From an uncultured Candidatus Actinomarina sp. (GTDB lineage: Bacteria > Actinomycetota > Acidimicrobiia > Actinomarinales > Actinomarinaceae), in contig CACNFT010000004.1 of assembly GCA_902619825.1 (NCBI GenBank), positions 86,697 through 150,696 of the forward strand: 64,000 nt of DNA, written 5' to 3'. Under the pieces are notes generated by a model that saw only the letters and a list, made by a program, of their open reading frames with translations, was not told where the DNA came from and made no database searches. Within the stretch, counting starts at the first letter, position 1, and each line of letters begins with the position of its first letter. The position numbers were made by a program, and so were the translations under genes. This document shows positions 43,444 to 52,287 of this stretch, one piece after another.

Positions 43444-44923
43444 AGTCTCCCCAATTAACTGTTAAATATTTAGCCGGAATAAGTTCGTTAGGCCTACCAA
43501 CAGGTAAGTTTTTAGGATAATCTTCAAGTACGGTGTCATCCTTTTGTAAATCATCAACAATAAGTTTTAAATTTTCGGCCAAATCATCTAATGTTTCTTT
43601 TGATTGAGTTTCTGTTGGTTCAAACATTAAAGCCTCCTCGACAATTAATGGAAAATAAATTGTAGGTGAATGAAAACCTTTATCAAGTAATGCTTTTCCT
43701 ACATCATAAGCTTTGATCTTATGTGATTTCTTTAAATCTTTAACAGAAGCAACAAACTCATGCATGCATGGTTCATCATAAGCAAGTGGAATAATTTTAG
43801 AAACTTTTGAACTAAGATATCGAGCATTCAAAACTGCATAAGCACCAAGTTTATCTAATCCTTCTTTACCAAGTAACTTCATATAAACTAAAGCTCTCAG
43901 AGTAACTAAAAAGTTTCCATGATATCCATGCATTCTACCAATACTATTTTCTGGATGATACCAGTTATATTTGCGATCTTTATTTTCTGCTATTGGACCA
44001 GGTAAAAATTCTCTTAAGAAACTTTTTACAGCTACAGGTCCAGATCCCGGTCCACCACCTCCGTGAGGAGTAGCAAAAGTTTTATGTAAATTTGAATGAA
44101 CAATATCAAAACCCATGTCACCAGGTCTTGATGCTCCAACAATTGCGTTAAGATTCGCACCATCATAATAAAGAAGACCACCAGCATTATGAATGATTTG
44201 GGAAATTGTTAAAATTTCTTCTTCAAATAATCCCCCAGTATTAGGGTTCGTTAGCATTAAGCCTGCTGTATTGTCATTTACAATTTCTTTAAGCTTTTCA
44301 ATATTCACCATTCCACGAGAATCTGTTTCGACTTCAACAACAGTGAATCCAGCCATTCTTGCAGATGCTGGATTAGTTCCATGTGCTGAATCTGGAACAA
44401 TAATCTCTGTTTTATGATTCAAATTATTAACTTCTAAATATTTTTTGATTATTAATAAACCTGTGAGTTCACCAGAGGCTCCAGCAGGTGGTTGAAAACT
44501 AGCATCATCCATACCAGTAATTTCACAAAGATAATTTCCTATTTCATAATAAACCTTTAAACATCCTTGGGTAAATTCTTCTGGCATAGAAGGATGCATA
44601 TTTGCAAATCTTGTATCAGATGCAATAGAGTCTGCAAACCTTGGATTATATTTCATAGTGCAAGAACCAAGTGGATAAAATCCTAGATCTACAGCAAAGT
44701 TTCTATGAGCGAGTCTCGAATAATGCATAACTAAATCATGCTCGGATACTTCAGGAAGTCTTGCTCTCTCCTTTTTAAGAGATTCATGATTTATTTTGAC
44801 TTCAGGTACGTCAAGTTTTGGAAATTTAGATGCTCTACGGCCAGGACTAGAGAGCTCTTTTATAGTAGGCTCAGGTTTACCACCAACTAACGGTAATGAA
44901 CTAGCGTTACCACCACTAACCAT
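43418..44923 (-). CDS. gcvPB: Glycine dehydrogenase (decarboxylating), subunit 2
   Basis: PLP-binding half of the two-subunit P-protein that decarboxylates glycine and passes the aminomethyl group to GcvH. PLP attaches to the Lys of HSNLHKTFATPHGGGGPGSG. DSAHGTNPASARMAGF and YYDGANLNAIVGASRPGDMG are also typical. The 501 residues match the split form. The ATG overlaps gcvPA by eight bases. Confidence 0.97.
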   Translation of the reverse strand: MVSGGNASSLPLVGGKPEPTIKELSSPGRRASKFPKLDVPEVKINHESLKKERARLPEVSEHDLVMHYSRLAHRNFAVDLGFYPLGSCTMKYNPRFADSIASDTRFANMHPSMPEEFTQGCLKVYYEIGNYLCEITGMDDASFQPPAGASGELTGLLIIKKYLEVNNLNHKTEIIVPDSAHGTNPASARMAGFTVVEVETDSRGMVNIEKLKEIVNDNTAGLMLTNPNTGGLFEEEILTISQIIHNAGGLLYYDGANLNAIVGASRPGDMGFDIVHSNLHKTFATPHGGGGPGSGPVAVKSFLREFLPGPIAENKDRKYNWYHPENSIGRMHGYHGNFLVTLRALVYMKLLGKEGLDKLGAYAVLNARYLSSKVSKIIPLAYDEPCMHEFVASVKDLKKSHKIKAYDVGKALLDKGFHSPTIYFPLIVEEALMFEPTETQSKETLDDLAENLKLIVDDLQKDDTVLEDYPKNLPVGRPNELIPAKYLTVNWGDFELLEITE

Positions 44924-46223
44924 TGTCTACCTCCATAATTGACTCTATGTAATGATCGATTTCGATTTTTTTACGCTTTTCTGTAACAGCGACAAGTATA
45001 TGTTTTTCATCATATAAAATTCCTGCAAGAAAACCTTTATCACCCATTTTGTTAATAACTTCAGCTGCATCAGTTTTTACTTCAAGTAAAAACTCTCTCA
45101 AGCTTGAATCGTCATTAGGAATTACATAACCATTTTTAATTAGCTGTTTTCTCATATAGTTAGCTTTTTGAATGGCATGATAACCCATCTCATACATTCC
45201 CTCAGGTCCAAGCCAGGAAAGATGAATAGCTGATCCAATTGCATTAAGTGTTTGATTAGTACATATATTTGAGGATGCTTTTTCTCTACGGATATCTTGT
45301 TCCCTTGCTCTTAAAGTCATAACATAGGATTTATTACCATCTTTATCTCTAGATTCACCAATTAATCTTCCTGGAACTAAACGAGCAAACTCTTTTTTGG
45401 TAGCAAACCAACCAACTGTTGGACCGCCAAAAGATAATGGGGATCCTAATGATTGGCCTTCTGCAACAATAATGTCAAAGCCCATTTGTCCAGGTGTAAC
45501 TAATACTCCTAACATTGATGGATCAACATAGCATATAGTTACTAGACCTTTTTCTTTTGCACGTTCAACTAATGTTGTTAAATCTTGGCAAGAACCTTCG
45601 TAATGTGGGTATGAAACTACAAATGCAGCTTGAGATTCATTAAATTCAAAATTTGAAGGAAATAAATAGTTTTCTAATTCTACATAATTCAAATTAAATT
45701 TATTTCTATCAATTAATGTATTTATAACTTTTTTACTATTTGGATTTAAACCTGACGATATTACAACGCCATCACGTTTTGTTTTGTTAATTGCAACTGA
45801 AATCGCTTCAGCTATAGATGTTGCACCATCATATAAAGAAGCATTTGCTAACTCCATGTCAGTTAAATCACAGACTAATGATTGAAATTCGAATAAAACT
45901 TGAAGAATTCCTTGTGATATTTCTGCTTGGTAGGGTGTATATGATGTCATAAATTCAGGTCTCATAGTAAGAGATTTGACTGTTTGTGGAAGGTATACGT
46001 CATAATGGCCCCCACCAGCAAAACATACTAAATCTGATTTATTACGTACTGCAATATCATCAAAATAATCTATAGATTCAAGTTCTGATAATGATTCAGG
46101 CAAATCAAGCCCATTTTCAAGCAATAATGCATCAGGAATATGAGTAAATAAATCATCCAAAGAGTTAATTTTTAACTCATCAAACATTTTTTTTAAATCT
46201 AATTCAGAATGTGGTACAAACAT
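44916..46223 (-). CDS. gcvPA: Glycine dehydrogenase (decarboxylating), subunit 1
   Basis: N-terminal half of the split P-protein; pairs with GcvPB next to it. The 435 residues contain FAGGGHYDVYLPQTVKSLTM, TSYTPYQAEISQGILQVLFE and a C-terminal part with SSNICTNQTLNAIGSAIHLSW. The start shares one base with the gcvT stop. Many actinobacteria use a single fused GcvP, so the split form is a mild oddity. Confidence 0.96.
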   Translation of the reverse strand: MFVPHSELDLKKMFDELKINSLDDLFTHIPDALLLENGLDLPESLSELESIDYFDDIAVRNKSDLVCFAGGGHYDVYLPQTVKSLTMRPEFMTSYTPYQAEISQGILQVLFEFQSLVCDLTDMELANASLYDGATSIAEAISVAINKTKRDGVVISSGLNPNSKKVINTLIDRNKFNLNYVELENYLFPSNFEFNESQAAFVVSYPHYEGSCQDLTTLVERAKEKGLVTICYVDPSMLGVLVTPGQMGFDIIVAEGQSLGSPLSFGGPTVGWFATKKEFARLVPGRLIGESRDKDGNKSYVMTLRAREQDIRREKASSNICTNQTLNAIGSAIHLSWLGPEGMYEMGYHAIQKANYMRKQLIKNGYVIPNDDSSLREFLLEVKTDAAEVINKMGDKGFLAGILYDEKHILVAVTEKRKKIEIDHYIESIMEVDNG

Positions 46224-47242
46224 TAGTTTAAAAACCTCTTATTAACAATATTGCCTTCTATTAAATTACCACGAATATCAAACTCTATTAAATCCTGAGA
46301 AGGCATATTTTCGAATAACATAAAGCCAATACTTTTATTAAGAATCGGTGAAAAATTTCCTGAAGTAACTAACCCTTTGGTTTCCCCAGCAATACCCACT
46401 GTTTCTGTTCTTGCTATCTTTCTCGAATCAATTATAAATTTTTTCAAAACTTTATGATTTTCACTCGACAACTGTTTATTTATTCTTTCTGAACCTAAGT
46501 AATCATTTTTATTTGTTAATGTCCACGATAAAGATGCTTCAACAGGCGTAATATCCTCCGTTAATTCAAAACCATACAATGGTAGTGAAGCTTCTAATCG
46601 AAGTGTATCTCTAGAACCTAATCCACATGGTTTTATACCTTTTTCTGTTAAAAATGTTAATAATGATTCTGCATCTTCATTATTTGCCATGATTTCGACT
46701 CCGTCTTCCCCTGTATATCCAGTACGAGCGTAAAGATAATTTTCTGTGTGATTAGTGGAAAATTTATCAGGAATTTCAAATCTATCTTGAATTAAGTCAA
46801 TTGTATCTGGTCCTTGTACAGCAATAAGAACGGTATCTTCTGATTTATCAATATATTCAACATTGTGTGTAGTTAAATGAGATTTGATTTTATCTAAGTT
46901 AGATGCATTTGGAATAAGTATGATCTTATCTTCAAATTTCCAAAATATTACATCATCAAGAGCATTCCCCTCTTCATTTGTAAAAATTGAATAGAGTGCC
47001 TTATTTGTAGGAATATCAATAAGTTCAGAACAAATCAAATTGGATATTTTTTCAATTTGAGAATATTGGATCTCTAACCGTCCCATATGAGATACATCAA
47101 AGAAACCAGATGATGTTCTTACAATATTATGTTCTTTTAATGTTCCTTCATAAGAAAATGGCATAGACCAATCACCAAAATCGATAAACTTAGCTTCTTG
47201 AGATAGATGGTAATGATGTAGTTGAGTTGTTTTTTTATCCAT
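46223..47242 (-). CDS. gcvT: Glycine cleavage system T protein (aminomethyltransferase)
   Basis: Transfers the methylene group from lipoyl-GcvH to tetrahydrofolate, releasing ammonia. The 339 residues (usual 360-375) show FFDVSHMGRLEI, the segment YARTGYTGEDGVEIM, GLGSRDTLRLEASLPLYG and the expected C-terminal barrel. It shares a base with gcvH upstream and with gcvPA downstream. Confidence 0.96.
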   Translation of the reverse strand: MDKKTTQLHHYHLSQEAKFIDFGDWSMPFSYEGTLKEHNIVRTSSGFFDVSHMGRLEIQYSQIEKISNLICSELIDIPTNKALYSIFTNEEGNALDDVIFWKFEDKIILIPNASNLDKIKSHLTTHNVEYIDKSEDTVLIAVQGPDTIDLIQDRFEIPDKFSTNHTENYLYARTGYTGEDGVEIMANNEDAESLLTFLTEKGIKPCGLGSRDTLRLEASLPLYGFELTEDITPVEASLSWTLTNKNDYLGSERINKQLSSENHKVLKKFIIDSRKIARTETVGIAGETKGLVTSGNFSPILNKSIGFMLFENMPSQDLIEFDIRGNLIEGNIVNKRFLN

Positions 47243-47604
47243 TAAGATACAAAAGTTTCATACTCTTGATAAGACATTCCTGAGTCATCAACAGTATTTA
47301 CTTTTGCTTTAAACATCCACCCATCACCGCATGGATCATTATTGATGGTTTCTGGCTCAGTCTCAAGTTGTGAGTTGACTGCTGTAATTGTGCAATCCAT
47401 CGGTGCATATGCATCTGCAACAGTTTTAGTTGCTTCAACTTCAACTACTGCAGCACCCTTTTCAAACTCTTGCCCAACTTCAGGCAATGTTACATAAACG
47501 ATGTCTCCAAGTTCGTTTTGAGCAAAATCTGAAATACCTACTGTGATTTCATCGTCTTTCATGAGATACCATTCATGAGTTTCTAAATATTTTATATCTG
47601 ACAT
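47242..47604 (-). CDS. gcvH: Glycine cleavage system H protein
   Basis: Lipoyl carrier protein of the glycine cleavage system. The 120 residues contain THEWYLMKDDEITVGISDFAQ, split across the N terminus, and the lipoylated Lys in VEVEATKTVADAYAP near residue 61. A Shine-Dalgarno (AGGAG) precedes the ATG, unlike most non-coupled genes here. It heads the gcvH-T-PA-PB series. Confidence 0.96.
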   Translation of the reverse strand: MSDIKYLETHEWYLMKDDEITVGISDFAQNELGDIVYVTLPEVGQEFEKGAAVVEVEATKTVADAYAPMDCTITAVNSQLETEPETINNDPCGDGWMFKAKVNTVDDSGMSYQEYETFVS

Positions 47605-47610
47605 ATTCTC

Positions 47611-48324
47611 CTATCTCGGCTTAACCGTTGATAGACCCCCATCAACATGTATAGTCTGACCAGTAACCCATTTTGAGTCTTCTGACAATAACCATTTTAC
47701 AACAGGAAGTATATCATTAAAATCACCAATTTTTTGTATTGGGTACATTGATTTTGAGAGTTCTCTAGCTTGTTCTGTTGCGAGTAGTCTTTGACTCATA
47801 TTCGTATCCATAAGTCCAGGGGCAATAACGTTTACTCGAAGATTATCTTTTGCATAGGATGCTGCAGCTGATCTCGCCATACCTTCTAATCCAGCTTTGG
47901 CAGCAGCAATAGCTTCATGATTAGACAATCCCTTTGTTCCAGCAACAGATGAGAAAAATATTGCAGAGCCATTTTTCATACGTCTAGCAAATGAACTTAA
48001 AAGATAGTAACTAGAAAAAAGGTTTACTCTCAGAACTTCTTCAAACTCTTCAGTCTTTGTTCCGTGTAAAGGTTTTATCAAAATTGAACCTATGCAATTT
48101 ACAAGACCATTTATTTCTTTATCGTCAGGAATGATCTTTGAAAATTCACGTTGTTCTATGGTGTTAGTTAAATTAATAAGGGAATATTGAGCATCAATTT
48201 CTTTACTTAATGCAGAAAGTTTTTCTTCATCTCTTCCAATTAAGTGAACTTCGTTTTCTTTAGATAATTCCTTTGAAATAGCACTACCTACAACTCCTGT
48301 AGCTCCTGCAATGATATAGACCAT
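47611..48324 (-). CDS. Short-chain dehydrogenase/reductase
   Basis: NAD(P)-dependent oxidoreductase of 237 residues. The nucleotide-binding motif is IAGATGVVGSAIS at residues 5-17, the Ser of the active site is in FFSSVAGTKG, and the AAKAGLEGMA stretch follows. At the usual YxxxK position this reads HEAIAAAKAG, so the catalytic Tyr appears to be replaced by His or Glu; activity may therefore be altered. It ends six bases before gcvH. The link to glycine cleavage is by position only. TAAACT lies seven bases before the ATG. Confidence 0.85.
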   Translation of the reverse strand: MVYIIAGATGVVGSAISKELSKENEVHLIGRDEEKLSALSKEIDAQYSLINLTNTIEQREFSKIIPDDKEINGLVNCIGSILIKPLHGTKTEEFEEVLRVNLFSSYYLLSSFARRMKNGSAIFFSSVAGTKGLSNHEAIAAAKAGLEGMARSAAASYAKDNLRVNVIAPGLMDTNMSQRLLATEQARELSKSMYPIQKIGDFNDILPVVKWLLSEDSKWVTGQTIHVDGGLSTVKPR

Positions 48325-48331
48325 GTTTTAT

Positions 48332-48337
48332 AGTTTA
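48332..48337 (-). promoter_or_regulatory. Leaderless-type -10 for the SDR-gcv unit
   Basis: TAAACT (minus strand) ends seven bases before the ATG at 48324, in the 21-base gap after the GH1 stop. It would drive the SDR gene and could read through into gcvH-T-PA-PB. Confidence 0.45.
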
Positions 48338-48345
48338 AAAGAAAA

Positions 48346-49617
48346 TTATTTTATAGATAAAACGTTTGAGGATGAAATATTTCCAAACCAGGAAGCTGAT
48401 TTATGAGGTAATCGTTCATATGTTTCCCTATTGACCTCTACTAAACCAAAGTTCATTTGATATCCCAGGTCCCATTCAAAATTATCTAACAAAGACCAGT
48501 ACAGATAACCAATTACATTATTATGTTCAGTCACGAATTTGTGCACATCTTTTAATACGGTTGTTACAAACTCAATTCTTTCATCGTCATTATCTGTTGC
48601 TATTCCATTTTCTGTAATAAAAATTTCTTTATCAGGAAAAATCTTCTTTAACCTTTTTAGATTATATAAAACTGCTTCTGGTCTATATTCATAACCCATT
48701 TTTGTAGTTCGGGTTTCGCTTGTTATTGCTCCATTTCTGCCAGCAAAAATTTGTATAATACGAGGTAAAATAAATTTTCTTATAAATCCAATATTTAAAA
48801 GTAAAGAATTTGAAAATTTTAAAAATATATTTTTTGGATATCTTACGATTGTATAAGTTTGTAATCCGATGAAATCGTCATCAATAGATGCTTCTAAAAA
48901 TTTATCCTCAAGATGATATTTCAAATATTCTTTTAATTTATTACTATCATCATCTTCCCATTCTTGTAATGCATGGGTCATACCAACTTTTGCATTTTGA
49001 TTATATTTTTTGATTGTCTTTAATGCCTTTCTATGAGCAGACATTATATTCTCTGAAGCTTGTATAAATTTTGTCTCATTAGCTATGCCTGGGGGGAATT
49101 TGTTAGTCGAAAAATATCCAAAAAATGCGAATATCCCTGGTTCATTTATAGTGTTAAAAAACTCAATATCACTTGGTAAATATTCCATTAATTTCCCAAC
49201 ATAATTGTCAAAATATTCATCAACATCTGGGTTAAGCCATGAATCCTTTTTGAATAGCCATTCTGGTGTAGTGAAATGATGAAATGTAATGATAGGTATT
49301 ATGTTGCTAGCAATTAATTTATTTGCTTTCTCTACATAATGATTAATTGCCTCAGTATCATAATTACCCTCAGTAGGCTCTACTCTGCTCCATTCTATTG
49401 AAAATCTAAAAGCTTTTATTCCAAGCTTTTTAAGAAGTTCAATATCTTTGTCCAACATTTCGTAATGTTTACATGCTTCATTACATGGCTCAACACAAAC
49501 AGAGTTTGATTTATTTTCCCAAATAGTCCAATCATTATTGTAAATACCACCCTCAACTTGATATGAAGCAACAGCCGTACCAAAGAGAAATTTATTTGGA
49601 AATTTCAGTTCATTCAT
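48346..49617 (-). CDS. Glycoside hydrolase family 1 (beta-glycosidase)
   Basis: Cytoplasmic retaining beta-glycosidase of 423 residues. The N terminus FPNKFLFGTAVASYQVEG is the GH1 entry signature. The acid/base Glu is in FFNTINEPGIF, the nucleophile Glu in IFITENGIA, and LYWSLLDNFEWDLGY closes the sugar site. No signal peptide. I choose ATG 49617 (MNELKFPNK), which overlaps the DoxX stop by eight bases; the reading from 49644 is longer than the family needs. Substrate may be a beta-glucoside or beta-galactoside. Confidence 0.92.
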   Translation of the reverse strand: MNELKFPNKFLFGTAVASYQVEGGIYNNDWTIWENKSNSVCVEPCNEACKHYEMLDKDIELLKKLGIKAFRFSIEWSRVEPTEGNYDTEAINHYVEKANKLIASNIIPIITFHHFTTPEWLFKKDSWLNPDVDEYFDNYVGKLMEYLPSDIEFFNTINEPGIFAFFGYFSTNKFPPGIANETKFIQASENIMSAHRKALKTIKKYNQNAKVGMTHALQEWEDDDSNKLKEYLKYHLEDKFLEASIDDDFIGLQTYTIVRYPKNIFLKFSNSLLLNIGFIRKFILPRIIQIFAGRNGAITSETRTTKMGYEYRPEAVLYNLKRLKKIFPDKEIFITENGIATDNDDERIEFVTTVLKDVHKFVTEHNNVIGYLYWSLLDNFEWDLGYQMNFGLVEVNRETYERLPHKSASWFGNISSSNVLSIK

Positions 49618-49975
49618 ATAAATAAATAATATAAGCGATTCCAATATAGAAAAGCTGCAATAGCAATCTTAAGAAATGTTGATAATTTGAAAAATAGCGA
49701 TTTCCATAAGGAAGATCGTTTATCCATACATTTAAATTTCCAATATAAATAACAACTAGGAAAATTATCATTAAAATAGCGGCCTCTTTTCTGTATCTTG
49801 TAAAAAAGAACAGTGGAAGGACTATTTCAATTACACCTGTAGCTAAATGAATAATACGCGGGAATGGTATAAAATCAGGTACAATCTTGTCGTAAAAGAT
49901 AGGATTTACAAAATGGTTTATTCCAGCAACAACGAAAAAACCAACATATCCTAATGTTAAAAACTTTATAACCAA
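49610..49975 (-). CDS. DoxX-like four-helix membrane protein
   Basis: 121 residues, nearly all hydrophobic, with four membrane helices. The N-terminal GYVGFFVVAGINHFVNPIFY and the PRIIHLATGVIEIVLPLF segment fit the DoxX-like family. Its function is poorly known; relatives are linked to redox or sulfur chemistry. It overlaps glpK by ten bases and GH1 by eight, so the three are one transcription unit. Confidence 0.78.
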   Translation of the reverse strand: MVIKFLTLGYVGFFVVAGINHFVNPIFYDKIVPDFIPFPRIIHLATGVIEIVLPLFFFTRYRKEAAILMIIFLVVIYIGNLNVWINDLPYGNRYFSNYQHFLRLLLQLFYIGIAYIIYLYE

Positions 49976-51429
49976 TTTTTAGCTTTTTCTATTGCTTTAT
50001 GCCACGAATTAAGAAAGTTAATTCTTGTTTCATTACTCATATTAGGATTCCAAGTTTTAGATGAAGTTATATAATCACTCATGGCGGAGATAGGTAAATC
50101 CATAATATACAGATAACTTGCAAGACCAACTCCAAGAGCAGTAATTTCATTTATTTCCTGTGAATGAATAGACTTGCCCAAAATATCAGATTGAAACTGC
50201 ATTAATAAATTGTTATCTACCATACCCCCATCAACTTTTAGATTTTCAAATTTAGTATCAAGATCTATTTCCATACTTTCAATTAACTCATATGTTTGGA
50301 AAGCTACTGATTCAAGTACTGCTCTTGCCATGTGTGATTTATTTGAAAATCTAGTCAATCCAAATAATGAGCCTCTTGCCGTCTCGTCCCAGTGAGGAGA
50401 AAATAGTCCAGAAAATGCAGGTACAAAATAAACATCCCCATTATCTTTTTCCAACATCGCTAATGATTCAATATCTTCACTTTTATCAATAATATTTAAG
50501 TTATCTCTTAACCATTGAACCGCAGCTCCAGCAATAGGAACTGATCCTTCCAATGCATACATAGCATCTTCACCTTCTTTTTGATAAGCGATAGTTGTTA
50601 GCAATCCATTGTCTGAGTTGACAATGTTGTTTCCTGTATTTGTTAGTGCAAAACAACCTGTTCCATAAGTGTTTTTGACATCGCCTTTCTTTGTACAATT
50701 CTGACCAAATAATGCAGCTTGTTGATCACCTAAAACAGCAGTTACAGGTACGCCCGGTATTATCTCATTCATTTCACCAAAATTTGAAAAAGATGGTTTA
50801 ACCTCAGGTAAGGAATTTATCGGAATGCTTAACTTACTAAGAAGATCTTTACTCCATTCCATTTTGTATAAATCATACAAAAGTGTTCTGGATGCATTTG
50901 TAACATCTGTATAGTAATTTCCGGTTAAATTATATATCAACCAACTGTCAATAGTTCCAAAGCATACATCTGTATCTAATGTCTTCTTAATATCAGGAAC
51001 ATTTCTTATCAACCATAAAATCTTTGATAAAGAGAAATAGGTTGCGACTGGTAATCCTGTTTTATCAAAAAAAACTGATAGTTCTTTATCAGCAACTAAT
51101 TCATCACAGATGTCTTGAGTTCTTGTATCCTGCCAAACAATAGCATTATAAAGAGGCATCCCTGTAGTTTTACTCCAGGCAACTATAGTTTCACGCTGAT
51201 TTGTTATACCTACGCTCTTAATACTTTTAACATCAATTTCTTTAGTAACATTTCTAATGCATATTTTTACTGTTTCTAATATTTCAATAGCATCGTGCTC
51301 AACTGATATATTATCTGGAAAAATTTGTTTAAATTCAACTTGATGTGATGATTTTATATTTCCACTTTGTTCAAATAATATAGACCTCGTACTAGTTGTT
51401 CCTTGATCTATTGATAGAAAATAGTCCAT
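49966..51429 (-). CDS. glpK: Glycerol kinase
   Basis: ATP-dependent phosphorylation of glycerol to glycerol 3-phosphate. The 487 residues are normal. FGGY-family signatures are DYFLSIDQGTTSTRSILF at the N terminus, KSVGITNQRET, NAIVWQDTRT, and the ATPase segment VTAVLGDQQAALFGQNC with GTYGTGCFALTNTG-like residues. No glpD or glpF gene lies beside it. TATTAT is placed six bases before the ATG, a leaderless-type promoter. Confidence 0.97.
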   Translation of the reverse strand: MDYFLSIDQGTTSTRSILFEQSGNIKSSHQVEFKQIFPDNISVEHDAIEILETVKICIRNVTKEIDVKSIKSVGITNQRETIVAWSKTTGMPLYNAIVWQDTRTQDICDELVADKELSVFFDKTGLPVATYFSLSKILWLIRNVPDIKKTLDTDVCFGTIDSWLIYNLTGNYYTDVTNASRTLLYDLYKMEWSKDLLSKLSIPINSLPEVKPSFSNFGEMNEIIPGVPVTAVLGDQQAALFGQNCTKKGDVKNTYGTGCFALTNTGNNIVNSDNGLLTTIAYQKEGEDAMYALEGSVPIAGAAVQWLRDNLNIIDKSEDIESLAMLEKDNGDVYFVPAFSGLFSPHWDETARGSLFGLTRFSNKSHMARAVLESVAFQTYELIESMEIDLDTKFENLKVDGGMVDNNLLMQFQSDILGKSIHSQEINEITALGVGLASYLYIMDLPISAMSDYITSSKTWNPNMSNETRINFLNSWHKAIEKAKNWL

Positions 51430-51435
51430 TGTTAA

Positions 51436-51441
51436 ATAATA
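51436..51441 (-). promoter_or_regulatory. Leaderless-type -10 for glpK
   Basis: TATTAT (minus strand) lies exactly six bases before the glpK ATG, in the 21-base gap after the upstream membrane gene. No Shine-Dalgarno is present. It gives the glpK-DoxX-GH1 unit its own start. Confidence 0.55.
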
Positions 51442-51450
51442 TTAAAGTTG

Positions 51451-51975
51451 TTATGAATAAGCGTTAATATTTATAATTTTAACATTTTGAAACAGATCAT
51501 TTGCATCTTGAATAATTCTTAAATACTGAATATTTATTTCGTTCTCAAATTCAATAATTATTTTTTCATTCAAACAATTAAATGAATTAGAAGTGATATT
51601 TATAGGATCTTGATAGTTAAAAACACGATCATTTTTGGCCTCATTTTTATTTTCGATATTAAGTCCACCAGAAACTCTTACGTCTTCAATCCTTATACGT
51701 ACTAAATTGTTGTATGACTGAATAGAGCCAAACACAAAAATTTCTTGAATATTACATTTTTTCAAAGTTGAGGAAACAAATGTTTCTAATATCTCCAGCT
51801 CTAATTCCTTCACATTGTAAATATTCAAATCTAATTTTGTTTCATTTTGCTTTTCAAGTTCATATGTACCTAATTCAATTTTCTCTAAATCATTAGGTAA
51901 ATGAAAAAGAAAAATATATACAACAAAGAAAAAATAGATATAAAAAAGAATATATTTTGGAGGTTTATACCTCAC
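51451..51975 (-). CDS. Unknown protein with one N-terminal membrane helix
   Basis: 174 residues. A basic start (MRYKPPK) and one hydrophobic segment at about 8-26 suggest anchoring with the bulk outside the membrane. The remainder is rich in Asn, Ile and Glu and looks beta-structured. Two Cys (KKCNIQE and SFNCLNE) might bond. No family recognised. The ATG shares a base with the preceding small membrane gene, so they are co-translated. Confidence 0.65.
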   Translation of the reverse strand: MRYKPPKYILFYIYFFFVVYIFLFHLPNDLEKIELGTYELEKQNETKLDLNIYNVKELELEILETFVSSTLKKCNIQEIFVFGSIQSYNNLVRIRIEDVRVSGGLNIENKNEAKNDRVFNYQDPINITSNSFNCLNEKIIIEFENEINIQYLRIIQDANDLFQNVKIININAYS

Positions 51976-52235
51976 TAAACCCCAACAATAGAACCAAATG
52001 GACCGATTATAGTCCCAACTATCGCACCATAGAGAAATCCATAAATGATGCCTTTACGTAAATACTTAATTGTCTCAATTTTGAATAGTTCATGCCCGAA
52101 TTCAGCAATTTTAAACTTCTTTCTATATTTATTACTTATGATATGTCGCGTAATTGGATACAAATAAAATACTGTGCCAAGTCCAATTCCAGATAATAGT
52201 CCTTGGACAACTCTTTCAGTTACAAATTCGTACAT
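51975..52235 (-). CDS. Unknown small membrane protein with glycine-rich helices
   Basis: 86 residues with a helix near 10-28 (GLLSGIGLGTVFYLYP), a basic middle (NKYRKKFKIAEFG), and a C-terminal hydrophobic part (GIIYGFLYGAIVGTIIGPFG) whose regular Gly spacing favours helix packing. No family recognised. TAGATT lies six bases before the ATG. It forms a two-gene unit with the 174-residue protein downstream. Confidence 0.65.
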   Translation of the reverse strand: MYEFVTERVVQGLLSGIGLGTVFYLYPITRHIISNKYRKKFKIAEFGHELFKIETIKYLRKGIIYGFLYGAIVGTIIGPFGSIVGV

Positions 52236-52241
52236 TATTAA

Positions 52242-52247
52242 AATCTA
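52242..52247 (-). promoter_or_regulatory. Leaderless-type -10 for the 51975-52235 gene
   Basis: TAGATT (minus strand) lies exactly six bases before the ATG at 52235. It sits in the divergent region shared with the TSUP transporter gene. Confidence 0.5.
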
Positions 52248-52287
52248 GTTGTATTATCAAATAAACATAGTTCGTTTTAAAATTTTT

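Noticed and set aside
47605..48345. Glycine riboswitch ahead of gcvH
   Set aside because: Only six bases separate the SDR stop and gcvH, and the SDR upstream gap is 21 bases.
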